A DNA stretch of 64,000 nt from Nocardioides nitrophenolicus (lineage in GTDB: Bacteria > Actinomycetota > Actinomycetes > Propionibacteriales > Nocardioidaceae): NCBI RefSeq assembly GCF_016907515.1, contig NZ_JAFBBY010000001.1, forward strand, positions 2,480,001 to 2,544,000. Reading direction: 5' to 3'. The notes under the pieces were generated by a model. It did not search any database, was not told where the DNA came from, and worked only from the letters and a program-made list of their open reading frames with translations. A program made the translations under genes and the position numbers. Below are positions 49,068 through 57,589 of the stretch, piece by piece. The first letter of the stretch is position 1, and each line of letters begins with the position of its first letter.

Positions 49068-50641
49068 CGGCCCGCTCCCGCGTCGAGGACCAGGTCCGGC
49101 ACCGATGCCCGGCTGATCTTGCCGGCCTCGCTGCGCTCGAGCTCGGGGACGATCTCGATCCGGCGGGGGGTTTTGAAGTGGGCCAGCCGATCGCGGGCGA
49201 ACGCGACCAGCTGCTCCTTCAGCTCCTCGTCGGTCACTTGTGCGGCGCCGTCGGCCTGGTCGGTCAGGTCGGCCCGGACGACCAGGGCGACCGGGATCTC
49301 GCCGAGCCGGTCGTCGGGCAGCCCGAGCACCCGGACGTCGGCGACGAGGGGGTGCTCGCGCAGCTCGTCCTCGACCTCCTCGGGCCAGACCTGGAAGCCG
49401 CCGCACTTGATCATGTCGCGCTTGCGGCCCGAGAGCCACAGCACGCCGTCGGCGTCGACGTGGCCGACGTCGCCGGTGTGCACCCAGCCGTCGCGGACCA
49501 GCTCGGCGGAGGCGGCGGCGTCGTCGACGTAGCCCTTGGTGAGCTCGGAGCGGACGACGACCTCGCCCTCGGCGCCCGCCGGCAGCGCGCTGCCGTCGTC
49601 GCCGCGGATCTCCAGCTCGACGCCGGGGTAGACCCGGCCCGCCGAGCCGGGCTTCCACAGGCCGGCCTTCATGTCCTTGCCGGTCCAGCCGGCGATGTGG
49701 CCGGACTCGGTCGAGCCGTAGTTGACCAGGATCGGCACCTGGTAGCGCTCCTCGAACGCCCGGCGTACCTGCCACGAGATGGCCTGGCCGGCGACCAGCA
49801 CCGACTTCACGCCGGCGAACGGGAGGTCCTGCTCGGCGTGGGCGATGTCGAACACCATCGTCGGCAGGAAGAAGAAGTTGTCGAAGCCGAAGCGCTCCAT
49901 CAGCCGGCCCAGCCGGTCGACGCCGAAGCGCTCCCACACGACCGCGGGGCGACCGACGAAGTAGGCGAACAGCAGCGAGTGCTGGCCACCGGAGTGGAAG
50001 AGCGGCAGCGCGATCAGGTTCGGCTTGGCGGTCTCGCTGGCCGTGCCCTCCGCGTCGGAGCCGGTGGAGACCCGGGCCAGGCGCTGGAGTGAGCCGTAGG
50101 TGCCACCGTGGGTGACGCTGACCGCCTTGGGCCGTCCGGTGGTGCCGCCGGTGAACAGGATGCAGGCCTCGGCGTCCGCCGCGACCTCGGGCGCGATCAC
50201 CCGGACCTGCGCGCCCCAGCCCAGCTGCTCGACGCCGGGGAGCGGGTCACCGACCGAGAGTACGGGGATGCTCGCCCCGGCGACGAAGTCCGCGACCACG
50301 TCGGGGCGGCGGGTGTCGGTGAGCAGGAGCACCGGGTCGGTCTTGGCGACCGACTCGGCCAGCTCGGCGGCGTTGTAGAGGCTGCTGATGGTGACCGGGA
50401 CGGCGCCGAGCTTCCAGGCACCGAAGAGGAGGAAGACCGTCTCCGGTCCGTTGGTCAGGTAGAACGCGACCCGGTCACCGGGACCCACACCGTGGGCGCG
50501 CAGCCGCTCGGCGACGCCGCCGGCGAGCAGGTCGACGTGGTCGAAGGTCCAGCCGCCTGCGTCCTCTCCGTGGAGCCCGATGAGCGCGCCGCGGTCGGCC
50601 GCCCGGTGCTCCAGGATGGTGGCCAGGTTGGTGCCGCTCAT
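49064..50641 (-). CDS. Acyl-CoA ligase (ANL superfamily) 1
   Basis: A 525-aa AMP-forming ligase. The nucleotide loop is FTGGTTGRPKAVSVTHGG, the A5 motif YGSTESGH, the hinge GDVGHVDADGVLWLSGRKRDMIKCGG and the C-terminal catalytic Lys in SEAGKISR. The hinge reads CGGFQVWP where most have GGEN, which may mark a distinct substrate group. It activates a carboxylic acid to its CoA thioester, the entry reaction of the cluster. It overlaps both neighbours, LLM 2 and LLM 3, by 4 nt. Confidence 0.92.
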   Translation of the reverse strand: MSGTNLATILEHRAADRGALIGLHGEDAGGWTFDHVDLLAGGVAERLRAHGVGPGDRVAFYLTNGPETVFLLFGAWKLGAVPVTISSLYNAAELAESVAKTDPVLLLTDTRRPDVVADFVAGASIPVLSVGDPLPGVEQLGWGAQVRVIAPEVAADAEACILFTGGTTGRPKAVSVTHGGTYGSLQRLARVSTGSDAEGTASETAKPNLIALPLFHSGGQHSLLFAYFVGRPAVVWERFGVDRLGRLMERFGFDNFFFLPTMVFDIAHAEQDLPFAGVKSVLVAGQAISWQVRRAFEERYQVPILVNYGSTESGHIAGWTGKDMKAGLWKPGSAGRVYPGVELEIRGDDGSALPAGAEGEVVVRSELTKGYVDDAAASAELVRDGWVHTGDVGHVDADGVLWLSGRKRDMIKCGGFQVWPEEVEDELREHPLVADVRVLGLPDDRLGEIPVALVVRADLTDQADGAAQVTDEELKEQLVAFARDRLAHFKTPRRIEIVPELERSEAGKISRASVPDLVLDAGAGR

Positions 50642-51639
50642 CGCGCTCCCTCCACGGCTGGTCCGGAGACCCGCTCGATGACCTCCGCGCCGAAGCGGGC
50701 GATCTGGTCCATCGCCTCCGCCTGGCTCGCACCGACGAACTGCAGGCGCAGCGAGACCTCGGTGATGCCGAGCTCGGACTCCCAGCGCCGCAGCTTGGCG
50801 ACGATCTCGTCGGCCGAGCCGACCAGGCAGTCCTCCGCGAGGTACCGGTCCAGGTCGAGGCCCTGGGCGTCGTCCCAGGACTTGTAGCCGGCGTACTGGC
50901 GCTCGAGGTGGGGGCGCACGCCCGCCACCGCGGCGTCGTACGAGTCGGCGATGAATGCCTCCCGGCTCATGGGGTACTCCCGAGCCAGGTCGTGACCGTG
51001 CTCGGTGAGCGTGTCGCGGTAGACCGCCAGCATCGCCGCGAGGTCCGCGTCATCGCCCTTGGGGCCGATCAGCCACGGGGCGTCCAGCCGGGCCGCCCGC
51101 TTGATCGCCGGCTCGGCGAAGGCGCCGATCCACAGCGGCGGACCGCCGGGCTGGACCGGGCGCAGGGCCAGTGAGGCGCCCGGGACCTCGCCCCAGGACC
51201 CACTGATGTCGATCGTCTCGCCGTTCCAAAGCGAGCGCAGGATCGGGACATAGGCGCGCAGCCGCGCCAGCCGGTCCTCCCACGCGACGCCGAACGCCGT
51301 CGTCTCGCGACGCCGGTAGCCGGCGCCGATGCCGACGGTCAGTCGCCCGCGGGAGAGCACGTCGAGCGAGACCAGCTCCTCGGCGAGCGCGACCGGGTTG
51401 AGCAGGGGGGCGAGCAGGACGCCGAAGCCGATCCGGACCCGCGAGGTGGCCGCGGCCAGGTAGCCCGCCAGCGGGATCGGCTGCACGAACGCCGACTGCG
51501 CCAGGTAGTGGTGACCGAGGTAGACGGCGTGGAAGCCGGCCGCCTCCGCCGCGGCCGCCTGCGCCAGCACGTCGTCGATCCCGCCGACGGCGTCCGCCGC
51601 CGGGTCGAACTGTGCGCTCAGGAAGCAGCTGACCTTCAC
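50638..51639 (-). CDS. LLM-class flavin oxidoreductase 3
   Basis: A 333-aa luciferase-fold protein (MKVSCFLSAQFDPAADAVGG). Signature blocks are AAGFHAVYLGHHYLAQSAFVQP, VLLAPLLNPVALAEELVSLDVLSRGR and VGIGAGYRRRETTAFGVAWEDR. It is more divergent from LLM 1 and 2 than they are from each other. It overlaps the ligase downstream and LLM 4 upstream by 4 nt, so the run LLM 4-LLM 3-ligase-LLM 2 is one translationally coupled operon. Confidence 0.9.
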   Translation of the reverse strand: MKVSCFLSAQFDPAADAVGGIDDVLAQAAAAEAAGFHAVYLGHHYLAQSAFVQPIPLAGYLAAATSRVRIGFGVLLAPLLNPVALAEELVSLDVLSRGRLTVGIGAGYRRRETTAFGVAWEDRLARLRAYVPILRSLWNGETIDISGSWGEVPGASLALRPVQPGGPPLWIGAFAEPAIKRAARLDAPWLIGPKGDDADLAAMLAVYRDTLTEHGHDLAREYPMSREAFIADSYDAAVAGVRPHLERQYAGYKSWDDAQGLDLDRYLAEDCLVGSADEIVAKLRRWESELGITEVSLRLQFVGASQAEAMDQIARFGAEVIERVSGPAVEGAR

Positions 51640-52724
51640 CCCACGACCGCCTCGGTCCGCGACCGCTCGGCGGCCTCGTCCTGCGCGCGGAAGTGGGGGA
51701 TCACGGTCTCGGCGAAGGTCTCCATGGACTTCAGCGCCGCCTTCCGGTCCAGCGACGGGATCCGCAGCCAGCCGATGTAGTGGTTGATGCCGAGCTGGTC
51801 GCGCAGCATCTCGATGGTCTCGATGACCTGCTGCGGCGAGCCGAAGTTGCCGCCGTGGGTGAGGGTCTGCTCGAGGGTGAGCAGCTCGATGTTCTTGGCG
51901 ACGGCCTCGTAGTAGGCCCGCTCCTTCTCCATCGCCTCCTCCGAACCGGGGATCACCTTGCCGACCGACTTGTAGTAGTTCAGGGCGGCTCGGGCGGCCT
52001 CCTTGAGACCATCCTCCCCCTCGCCGGCCCAGACCTGCTGCATGAAGGGCACGTCATAGGTGGTGACGTCGAAGCCGTTCTCGGCCATGGCGGAGCGGTA
52101 GAGCGCGTAGTTCTTCTGCATGATGCCGAGCGGGGTGAAGTTCGGCGAGGTGATGATCGGCTCGCCGATCGCCCCGCGCTCCTTGAACGACTCCGGCGAG
52201 ACCGTGCCCTGCAGGATCGGCGGCCCGCCGGGGGTGAACGGGCGCGGGTAGGTGGTGATGTTCTCGTAGGAGAAGATCTGGCCCTGGTAGGAGAAGGACT
52301 CCTGGCTGAGCGCGAGCCGCAGCACCTCGAGGGTCTCCTGGTAGCGGACCTTCGACTCCTCCAGCGGTACGCCGAAGCCGGCGAACTCCTGCGGCTGGTA
52401 GCCACGGCCGACCCCGATGGTGACCCGGCCACCGGACAGCACGTCCAGGGCGGCGATGTCCTCGGCGAGCCGGAGCGGGTCGTGCAGCGGCAGCACCAGC
52501 ACCGCGGTGCCGATGGTGATCCGCTTGGTCCGCTCGGCGACGGCCATGCCGAAGTTCACCGGGGAGCCGAGGATCCCGTACTTGGAGAAGTGGTGCTCGG
52601 CGAGCCAGACGGAGTCGAAGCCGAGGTCGTCGGCGAGCTCGATCTCCTCGAGGGTCTCGCGCAGCACCTGGTGGTCCGATGCGCCATCGCTCACCGGGAA
52701 CAGGTTCATGATTCCGAACTTCAC
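51636..52724 (-). CDS. LLM-class flavin oxidoreductase 4
   Basis: A 362-aa luciferase-fold protein, MKFGIMNLFPVSDGASDHQV, with LGFDSVWLAEHHFSKYGILGSP, VLVLPLHDPLRLAEDIAALDVLSGGR and VGRGYQPQEFAGFGVP. The EHHF motif is like that of alkanal monooxygenase-type enzymes. GTG 52724 was chosen because AAGGAG lies 5 nt before it; a second GTG at 52730 overlaps the SD. It is first gene of its operon, with the motif 52740-52760 directly upstream. Confidence 0.92.
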   Translation of the reverse strand: MKFGIMNLFPVSDGASDHQVLRETLEEIELADDLGFDSVWLAEHHFSKYGILGSPVNFGMAVAERTKRITIGTAVLVLPLHDPLRLAEDIAALDVLSGGRVTIGVGRGYQPQEFAGFGVPLEESKVRYQETLEVLRLALSQESFSYQGQIFSYENITTYPRPFTPGGPPILQGTVSPESFKERGAIGEPIITSPNFTPLGIMQKNYALYRSAMAENGFDVTTYDVPFMQQVWAGEGEDGLKEAARAALNYYKSVGKVIPGSEEAMEKERAYYEAVAKNIELLTLEQTLTHGGNFGSPQQVIETIEMLRDQLGINHYIGWLRIPSLDRKAALKSMETFAETVIPHFRAQDEAAERSRTEAVVG

Positions 52725-52739
52725 GGTCACTCCTTGAAT

Positions 52740-52760
52740 ATTCCGACCAGACGGTATGTT
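52740..52760 (-). promoter_or_regulatory. Shared 21-bp operator-like motif, copy 1
   Basis: The plus strand reads ATTCCGACCA then GACGGTATGTT. It matches 56553-56573 at all but two positions and contains ACC-N4-GGT (minus-strand reading). It lies ~16 nt upstream of LLM 4's start, and the SD context after it (TTCAAGGAGTG on the minus strand) is also the same in both copies. This is the best evidence that one repressor controls both units. Confidence 0.6.
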
Positions 52761-52800
52761 AGTGCGAGCGGCAGCGACCCGCAAGGGTGGCGCGCGATCC

Positions 52801-53814
52801 TCAGCCCCGGGCGCGGTGCGCGCGCACCCGCAGCACGCCGGCCTCCCGGCGGTGCCACGAGCCGCGGCCCGCGTGCGCGTCGAGGACGAAGGCGCGGCGC
52901 AGGAAGAGGTGCGGGTCGGCCTCCATGGTGATGCCCATGCCGCCGTGGACCTGGATGCACCGCTCGGCCGCGAAGATCGCCGCCTTGCCCGCGGCCGCCT
53001 TCGCGGCGTGCACCTGGATCGGCGCGTCCTCCCGGCCGTTCTCGACCGCCCAGGCGGCGTACAGCGCCAGGTCCCACGCGGCCTTGCGGACGGCGACCGC
53101 CTCCGCGAGCTGGAAGGCGACGGCCTGGAAGGAGCCGATCGGGCGCCCGAACTGATGCCGGGTGCGGGCGTACTCGGCCGCCAGGTCGATCGCGCCCTGG
53201 GCGAGGCCCGCGAGCTCGGCCGCGACGACCAGGGTGGCGCGCCGGACGCCGGAGCCGACCGCGCTCGCGCCCTCCGGCGCGGCCAGGGTGAGGTCGGCCA
53301 ACGGCACGGAGGGGTCGAAGGACTGCCGCGGGACGACCTGCACCGGGTCGGCGAGCCAGACACCCGCGGGGCCGAGGGCGACCACGCCGTCGGCTACCTC
53401 GGCGTACCGGACCAGGGTGCGGCGCTCGTCGCTCGCTCGGTCGGCCCAGCCCGTGACGCCGGGCGCGTCGACGGCGGGCGTCAGCACCCGGCTTCCGTCG
53501 AGGATGTCGGCGGGCACCTCGGCACCGGCGCCGGCGAGGAGCTGGACCGCGGCCGCATGCGCCGGGAACCGGCTCGGCACCAGGCTCTCGCCCAGTGCCT
53601 CGACGGCGACCAGCAGGTCGATCAGGCTCGACCCCAGCCCGCCCGCCGCCTCGGGTACGCCGAGCAGACCGAAGTCACGCAGCAGGGCGGCATCGCAGTC
53701 CGGCGCGCCCCACGGCGCGGTGAGGGCGTCGCGGGCACCGGTCTTCTCGTCGGCGACGAGGCCGCGCACGGTCGACTCGATGTCCCGCTGGTCCTGGGTG
53801 AAGGTGGCTCGCAC
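52801..53814 (-). CDS. Acyl-CoA dehydrogenase subunit without catalytic glutamate
   Basis: A 337-aa ACAD-like protein from GTG 53814 (GGAGAG 5-6 nt upstream). The N-terminal helical region (LVAAEALGESLVP-like) and C-terminal helices are present, with RHQFGRPIGSFQAVAF, the FAD/substrate region. The final part reads QVHGGMGITMEADPHLFLRR, with no Glu at the usual base position. In actinobacteria such shorter partners form alpha2-beta2 complexes with a catalytic subunit, here the gene 12 nt upstream. Together they would desaturate a bulky or ring CoA ester. Confidence 0.88.
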   Translation of the reverse strand: MRATFTQDQRDIESTVRGLVADEKTGARDALTAPWGAPDCDAALLRDFGLLGVPEAAGGLGSSLIDLLVAVEALGESLVPSRFPAHAAAVQLLAGAGAEVPADILDGSRVLTPAVDAPGVTGWADRASDERRTLVRYAEVADGVVALGPAGVWLADPVQVVPRQSFDPSVPLADLTLAAPEGASAVGSGVRRATLVVAAELAGLAQGAIDLAAEYARTRHQFGRPIGSFQAVAFQLAEAVAVRKAAWDLALYAAWAVENGREDAPIQVHAAKAAAGKAAIFAAERCIQVHGGMGITMEADPHLFLRRAFVLDAHAGRGSWHRREAGVLRVRAHRARG

Positions 53815-53826
53815 GGTTCTCTCCGC

Positions 53827-54975
53827 TCAACGCGAGCGGGGCAGGTCGAGCACCCGCTCCGCAAGGATCGACTTCTGGACTTCCTCGGTGCCGCCCTCGA
53901 TGGTGTGGGCGCGGGCGCGCAGGTAGCGGCGCATCCGGGCCGCGGCGCCGTCGCCGTCGAGGAGCACGCCGCCGGCCTCGTCGAGCTGCACCGCCAGCCG
54001 GTTGGCGTTCTGGACGACGCCCGCCCACAGGCTCTTCAGGGCCGACGTCTCCGGCCCCGGGATGCCTCCGGCCTGGCTCTCGCCGAGCATCCGCATCGAG
54101 CCGATCCGCACGGCCTCGGCGTCGCACTGCAGCGCGCCGACCGCGTCCAGGAAGGCCGGGTCGTCCGCGACGCCGCGCTCGAGCGCGATGTCGATGATCC
54201 GGTCGACGGCCTGCCGGGCCCAGACCCAGAGGTTGAGCGCCATGCTGCCGCGCTCGAAGGCGAGCGTCGTCAGCGCGACCTTCCAGCCGTTGCCGACCCC
54301 GCCGAGGACGTCCTCGTCGGCGACGAAGACGTCGTCGAGGAACATCTCGTTGAACTCGGTGTCGCCGTTGATCATCTCGAGCGAGCGGACGGTGAACCGC
54401 TCCATCGGCGCCAGGAAGTAGGTGATCCCGGCGTGTTTCTGGTCCGGGTCGGTGCGGGCCAGCAGCAGGCACTGGGTCGCGTTGTGCGCGTTCGAGGTCC
54501 AGATCTTGGAGCCGTTGACGAGCCAGCCCCCCTCGACCTTGGTCGCGGCGGTGCGCAGGCTGGCCAGGTCGGAGCCGGAGCCGGGCTCGCTGAAGCCCTG
54601 GCACCAGTACTCCTCACCCTTGAGGATCCCCGGCAGGTAGCGGGCCTGCTGCTCGGCGGTGCCGTGCGCGATGATCGTCGGCCCCGCGAGCATCATCCCG
54701 ACACCGTTGAGCGGGTACGGCGCGCTGCGGACCGCCGCCTCCTCGTTGAAGATCGCCTGGGCGAGCGAGTCCAGCCCGCGACCGCCGTGCTCGGTCGGCC
54801 ACGACAGCCCGGCCCAGTTGTCGGCGCAGAGCCGGTCCTGCCAGATCCGCGACCACCGCTCGCGCTCGGCCTGCGGGAGCACCTCCTGGTCGGGCACGTC
54901 CTCGAGCGCCTCGTCGAGCCAGGCGCCGACCTCCCGGCGGAACGCCCGGTCGGCGTCGCTGTCATCGAAGTCCAT
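53827..54975 (-). CDS. Acyl-CoA dehydrogenase, catalytic-type subunit
   Basis: A 382-aa ACAD. The FAD motif region is WCQGFSEPGSGSDLASLRT, then GSKIWTSNAHNA, and the end has ARAHTIEGGTEEVQKSILAERVLDLP, with Glu in IEGGTEE at or next to the base position. ATG 54975 is preferred over GTG 54981 because GGAGAG lies ~6 nt before the ATG and immediately abuts the GTG. The 12-nt spacing to the smaller ACAD gene suggests a heteromer. Electrons would go to ETF. Confidence 0.92.
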   Translation of the reverse strand: MDFDDSDADRAFRREVGAWLDEALEDVPDQEVLPQAERERWSRIWQDRLCADNWAGLSWPTEHGGRGLDSLAQAIFNEEAAVRSAPYPLNGVGMMLAGPTIIAHGTAEQQARYLPGILKGEEYWCQGFSEPGSGSDLASLRTAATKVEGGWLVNGSKIWTSNAHNATQCLLLARTDPDQKHAGITYFLAPMERFTVRSLEMINGDTEFNEMFLDDVFVADEDVLGGVGNGWKVALTTLAFERGSMALNLWVWARQAVDRIIDIALERGVADDPAFLDAVGALQCDAEAVRIGSMRMLGESQAGGIPGPETSALKSLWAGVVQNANRLAVQLDEAGGVLLDGDGAAARMRRYLRARAHTIEGGTEEVQKSILAERVLDLPRSR

Positions 54976-55002
54976 GTCCACCTCTCCTGTGGTCCGGGTG
55001 GC

Positions 55003-56535
55003 TCACGCGGACACCTCGGTGTCGGCGAGCCGAGCCTTGTAGAGCTTGCCGTTGGGGTCGCGGGGCAGCTGGTCGTGGACCACGAAGCGCCGCGGCAGCT
55101 TGGGCTTGGCGAGCCGCTCGGCGAGGTCGGAGCGCAGCCCGGCGACCGCGGCGTCCTCGTCGGGGGCGTCCGGCGTGAGCACCAGGTGCGCGACCGGGAC
55201 CTGGCCGTACTCGGGATCGGCCGCGCCGACGACGCCGGCGTCCGCGACCCACGGGTGGGCGATGAGCGCCGCCTCGATCTCGGCCGGGTAGACGTTCACG
55301 CCGCCGACCAGGATCAGCTCGGAGACCCGCCCGGTGATGTAGAGGAAGCCGTCCTCGTCGACGTGCCCGACGTCCCAGACGGTCATCAGGCCCCCGCGGC
55401 GCGAGGTGTCGGTCTTGCCGGGATCGTTGTGGTACTCGACCTTGTCCTCGCCCTGGCGCATGTAGACGATGCCGGACTCGCCGGTCGGGACCTCGTTGCC
55501 CTCGGCGTCGAGGATCTTCAGGGTGGAGATCGACGCCGGGCGCCCGACCGTGCCGGGATGGGCCAGCCACTCGTGGGGGCGGGCGATCGTCGTACCGACC
55601 TCGGTGGAGCCGTAGTACTCGTAGACCACCGGGCCGAACCAGTCCAGGATCCCCTGCTTCACCTCGCGCGGGCAGGGCGCGGCGCCGTGGATCACGTACT
55701 GGATCGAGGAGACGTCGTACGACGCGCGGACCTCGGCCGGGAGCTGCAGCAGCCGGTAGAAGTGGGTGGGCACCATGCTGGAGCCGGTGACCCGCTGGTC
55801 CTGGACTCGGGCCAGGAAGGACTCCGGCGTCCAGCCGTCCATCAGCACGAGCGTGCCACCGGCGTGCAGCGCGCCCATCGCGGGCGTGATGTTGGCGGAG
55901 TGGTAGAGCGGCGCCGAGACCAGCCAGGAGCCGAAGGCCTCACGGTGCATCCCGAACTCGTTGAAGAGCCAGACGTAGGTGAGGGCGCCGGTGTCGGCGT
56001 CGACTCCGCTCAGCGGGCGCTTGACGCCCTTGGGCCGGCCGGTGGTACCGGAGGTGTACATCATCAGCGAGCCGGCCGGGGTGCGCTCGGGGTCGGTCGC
56101 GGGCATGCCGGCGGTCAGCTCGGTGAGCGGGCGGGCGCCGGCGGCGCCCGGGCCGTCGACGTACACCTGCACGCCGGGGCCGGCCGCGGCCAGCACGGTG
56201 GTCTCGGCGCGCTCCGAGGCGACCACCACCTTAGCGCCGCTGTCGGCGAGGATGTACTCGATCTCGGGCGTGGTCAGGTGGTAGTTCACGGTGACCAGGT
56301 AGATCCCGGACTGCATCGCGGCGAGGTAGAGGGCGACCATCGCGGCGCTGTTGGTCGTCACCGAGGCGACGGTGTCGCCCTCCCTGAGCCCGCAGTGCTC
56401 GCGCAGCCCGTGCGAGATCCGGTTGACCTCCGCGAAGAGCTCGCCGTAGCTGATCCGCTCGTCGTCGGCGGTGACGATCGCGCACTGGTCCGGATCGGAC
56501 GCGGCCCAGAGCCGGAAGCCGACCTGCTCGCTCAT
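55003..56535 (-). CDS. Acyl-CoA ligase (ANL superfamily) 2
   Basis: A 510-aa AMP-forming ligase. Motifs are MMYTSGTTGRPKGVKRP, YYGSTEVGT, WDVGHVDEDGFLYITGRVSELILVGG and Lys in DPNGKLYKARL. The linker VGGVNVYPAEIE is usual. ATG 56535 has AAGGAG 3-4 nt upstream and the shared 21-bp motif at 56553-56573 just before that. It is first gene of the run ligase 2-ACAD-ACAD on the minus strand and divergent from a metallo-hydrolase gene. Confidence 0.92.
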   Translation of the reverse strand: MSEQVGFRLWAASDPDQCAIVTADDERISYGELFAEVNRISHGLREHCGLREGDTVASVTTNSAAMVALYLAAMQSGIYLVTVNYHLTTPEIEYILADSGAKVVVASERAETTVLAAAGPGVQVYVDGPGAAGARPLTELTAGMPATDPERTPAGSLMMYTSGTTGRPKGVKRPLSGVDADTGALTYVWLFNEFGMHREAFGSWLVSAPLYHSANITPAMGALHAGGTLVLMDGWTPESFLARVQDQRVTGSSMVPTHFYRLLQLPAEVRASYDVSSIQYVIHGAAPCPREVKQGILDWFGPVVYEYYGSTEVGTTIARPHEWLAHPGTVGRPASISTLKILDAEGNEVPTGESGIVYMRQGEDKVEYHNDPGKTDTSRRGGLMTVWDVGHVDEDGFLYITGRVSELILVGGVNVYPAEIEAALIAHPWVADAGVVGAADPEYGQVPVAHLVLTPDAPDEDAAVAGLRSDLAERLAKPKLPRRFVVHDQLPRDPNGKLYKARLADTEVSA

Positions 56536-56552
56536 CGCACTCCTTGAACTAG

Positions 56553-56573
56553 ATTCCGACCATTCGGTATGTT
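56553..56573. promoter_or_regulatory. Shared 21-bp operator-like motif, copy 2
   Basis: The plus strand reads ATTCCGACCA then TTCGGTATGTT, differing from copy 1 (52740-52760) at only two central positions. CCGA-CCAT-TCGG gives it dyad symmetry. It lies between divergent genes (ligase 2 at 56535, metallo-hydrolase at 56605), so one bound protein could control both. Confidence 0.6.
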
Positions 56574-56604
56574 CTCCCGAAAGAGTAGACGGGATCGAAC
56601 CATC

Positions 56605-57576
56605 ATGTCCATACCTGTCAGCCAGCAGCACGCCGCCCGGTACCGAGCGCGCGAGGTCGCCGGGCCCAGCCTGGTCGGCGCCGGCGTCTGGGCGGTCCCG
56701 GTGCCCCTGCACGGCAGTCCGCTCCGCTCGATCATCGTCTACCTGCTGGAGACCTCCGACGGCCTCGTGCTGATCGACGCGGGCTACGAGCACCGCACCT
56801 GCTGGGAGTCCTTCCAGGCCTCGCTGTCCGCGATCGGCCACCGCGTCGAGGAGATCCGCGCCGTGCTGATCACCCACAACCACCCCGACCACGTCGGCTT
56901 CGCCGACCGGGTCCGCGAAGCGTCCGGCGCCGAGGTGATGCTGCACCGCGACGACGACTTCGCCACCCAGGAGACCGTCCGCGGCGGCTTCCTGGCCCAG
57001 CTCCGCCGGGCGTTGAACGCCACCGGCGCACCCGAGGACGTGGTCGCCTCGATGTACGACGAGGCGCTCGCCGTCGCCCATCACGCCGAGAGCCTGCGCG
57101 CCGACCGCGTGCTCGACGGCGGCGAGGTGCTCAGCATCGGCGACGTCGACATCGAGGTGGTGCACGCCCCCGGCCACACCTACGGCCATCTCGTCTTCGT
57201 CGCGCGCGGCATGGTCTTCACCGGCGACACGATGATGGCCGAGGGCCCCACCCAGCTCGCCATCCCCAGCCTGCCGGACGACGACCCGGCCGGCGACCTG
57301 CTCGCCACCTTGGACCGGATCGCCGGCCTCGGGGTGGACGTGGCATGTCCAGCTCACCAGTTCGCCTACCGCGAGGTGTCCACCCGCGCGCACCTGCTCG
57401 CGGCCCACCACCGGGCCGAGGTCGACGAGGTCCGCACCCTGCTGCCTCGCTACGACACCGCCTGGGAGCTGGCGCCCCGACTCGACCGGGCGAAGCCGTG
57501 GGCCGAGCTGGGCAGCGGCACCCGACGGTTCGCGCTGATGCACACGCTCGCGCTGATCCGCGGCGCCGGGCACTGA
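56605..57576 (+). CDS. Metallo-beta-lactamase-fold hydrolase
   Basis: A 323-aa hydrolase. The metal site is visible as THNHPDHVG (HxHxDH-like), a later His in HAPGHTYGHLVF, Asp in FTGDTMM and a late His in CPAHQFAY. The family includes thioesterases, lactonases and glyoxalase II; here a CoA-thioester or lactone hydrolase would fit. ATG 56605 is used although it has no good SD; the upstream ATG 56569 would start inside the shared motif. It is the only plus-strand gene in the 44.9-64 kb block. Confidence 0.85.
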   Translation: MSIPVSQQHAARYRAREVAGPSLVGAGVWAVPVPLHGSPLRSIIVYLLETSDGLVLIDAGYEHRTCWESFQASLSAIGHRVEEIRAVLITHNHPDHVGFADRVREASGAEVMLHRDDDFATQETVRGGFLAQLRRALNATGAPEDVVASMYDEALAVAHHAESLRADRVLDGGEVLSIGDVDIEVVHAPGHTYGHLVFVARGMVFTGDTMMAEGPTQLAIPSLPDDDPAGDLLATLDRIAGLGVDVACPAHQFAYREVSTRAHLLAAHHRAEVDEVRTLLPRYDTAWELAPRLDRAKPWAELGSGTRRFALMHTLALIRGAGH

Positions 57577-57589
57577 ACTTGGCTCCGGC

